DNA of 7,122 nt from Deinococcus sp. Its GTDB lineage: Bacteria; Deinococcota; Deinococci; Deinococcales; Thermaceae. Positions 6,555 through 7,122 of this stretch are shown here, in pieces (position 1 is the first letter of the stretch; the number at the start of each line of letters is the position of its first letter). A program made the position numbers and the translations under genes. The stretch lies in the NCBI GenBank assembly GCA_023382135.1, contig JAMCQK010000153.1, positions 421-7,542 on the forward strand, given 5' to 3'. Under the pieces are notes generated by a model. The model was not told where the DNA came from. It made no database searches and saw only the letters and a list, made by a program, of their open reading frames with translations.

Positions 6555-7036
6555 TCCACAAAACCAGCAGTTGTGGTCACTTCATCTTGCAGCGGCCAAA
6601 CTGGTTTTGAAGCTTCCCGTAAAGTGGCGGCCGCTGCCGCCCACACCCAGCATTCCGCTCACGCGCACCGGCTTTTTTGATGCCGCGAAGCCCCAAGGTC
6701 CCCCTGAGAATGGCGGTTTTGAGGCCGTCGGCCAACTCAGGCCTTTCCAATTCAAAGCTGGCGGTTGGATACAACTGAGCTTCGAAAACCGCTCGCGCTC
6801 ATCATCGCAAAGACCAATGCCCGAATCGAAAGCGGTGACTTCAGTGCAGACCCTACCGCGGTCTCACTGTTTTCTTCCGACCAGAGCGCGGTTCCTTTCA
6901 AGGCAGAGTTAACGCCTTCTCATCTGGCCAGCGGAAAGTTAGCTGCGTAAGCCACCTTGCCTTTGATTAGACAGCTTCTCTGGGCAAAGGCCAGCGAGAA
7001 GCCGGTGCACCATAAGACCAGCCAGGTTTTTCGCAT
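6555..7036 (-). pseudogene. Decayed secreted YceI-family gene
   Basis: The gene begins with ATG at 7036 and a good signal peptide (MRKTWLVLWCTGFSLAFA before QRSC), and is stopped by TGA at 6922-6920 after 38 codons. Coding continues in the same frame (LKGTALWSEENSETAVG), then shifts near GGG 6853-6851 to a frame with VTAFDSGIGLCDDERERF. It shifts again in TTTT 6788-6785 to FEAQLYPTASFELERPELA and LRGTLGLRGIKK, again in AAAAAA 6678-6673 to KKPVRVSGMLG and RHFTGSF, and finally in AAAA 6608-6605 to KPVWPLQDEVT. In order these match the YceI pattern: a DSG...RD segment, YP.a.F, GdLtirGv.kPv, and DEV near the end. YceI proteins are periplasmic beta-barrel lipid or isoprenoid binders of about 170-200 residues. 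The Arg expected in 'LRD' is Cys here, as if a CGC had decayed to TGC. The right end is approximate. The family call is by motif recognition, without a search. Confidence 0.75.
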
Positions 7037-7039
7037 TCA

Positions 7040-7048
7040 CCCCTCCTC
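7040..7048 (-). promoter_or_regulatory. Strong Shine-Dalgarno before the YceI remnant
   Basis: On the - strand GAGGAGGGG, containing the full AGGAGG core (7047-7042), stands five bases before the ATG at 7036. It is the best ribosome binding site in the window and fixes the start of the broken YceI-like gene. As the sequence stands it would drive synthesis of a 38-residue exported peptide. The 74 bases beyond it to the window edge show no clear -35/-10 pair and no further gene. Confidence 0.75.
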
Positions 7049-7122
7049 AGAAATCCAGCGGGAAGTAGTTAGTTCTCGCGATCTAAAATCGAAGTCTTGG
7101 TTGTAGATACGTGGCGCATGAT

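Noticed and set aside
6452..6646. 64-residue - strand ORF overlapping the regulator's start
   Set aside because: It contains the KPVWPLQDEVT end of the YceI remnant and then runs on by chance into the regulator gene.
6577..6774. 65-residue - strand ORF starting with TTG as an independent gene
   Set aside because: Its first half is the YPTASFELERPE to LRGIKK part of the YceI remnant; the second half is out-of-frame after the A6 run.
6517..6950. + strand ORFs across the YceI remnant
   Set aside because: They have no family features and are antisense to the remnant, which gives a better explanation of the region.

Overview
The window looks like chromosome of a Thermaceae bacterium, most likely Meiothermus or a close relative. 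The evidence is a clear orthologue of the second EF-G (EF-G-2) known from Thermus thermophilus, moderately high GC with a strong G/C bias at third codon positions, several exported proteins typical in style of that phylum, and many copies of the palindrome CTCGAG. No database search was possible, so the genus is an inference.

Layout. On the + strand, bases 1-1634 hold the C-terminal four fifths of an EF-G-like translational GTPase (5' end outside the window). After a 235-base gap comes a secreted protein of 491 residues (1870-3345), which resembles DUF3352-type proteins. Bases 3346-3721 are non-coding and separate convergent genes. They carry a degenerate, interrupted GTCAT...ATGAC inverted-repeat element and three copies of AATGACAAC. 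Everything to the right is on the - strand: a small secreted protein of unknown function (3722-4288), a sensor histidine kinase (4522-5805), an OmpR-type response regulator (5802-6470, overlapping the kinase by 4 bases) and, upstream of the regulator, a decayed YceI-family gene (about 6555-7036).

How the genes relate. The regulator and kinase form a classical two-component operon whose start codon and stop codon overlap in ATGA. The YceI remnant directly precedes it on the same strand and keeps a perfect Shine-Dalgarno and a signal peptide. The ancestral unit was therefore probably yceI-like / regulator / kinase, perhaps with the 188-residue secreted protein at its end. The EF-G-like gene and the DUF3352-like gene are not obviously connected to this.

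Most notable observation: bases 6555-7036 hold no intact ORF, but reading across three frames gives a coherent YceI-like sequence. It is interrupted by one in-frame TGA and four single-base shifts, each of which can be placed in a mononucleotide run. I did not find a clearly new defence or mobile system in this window.
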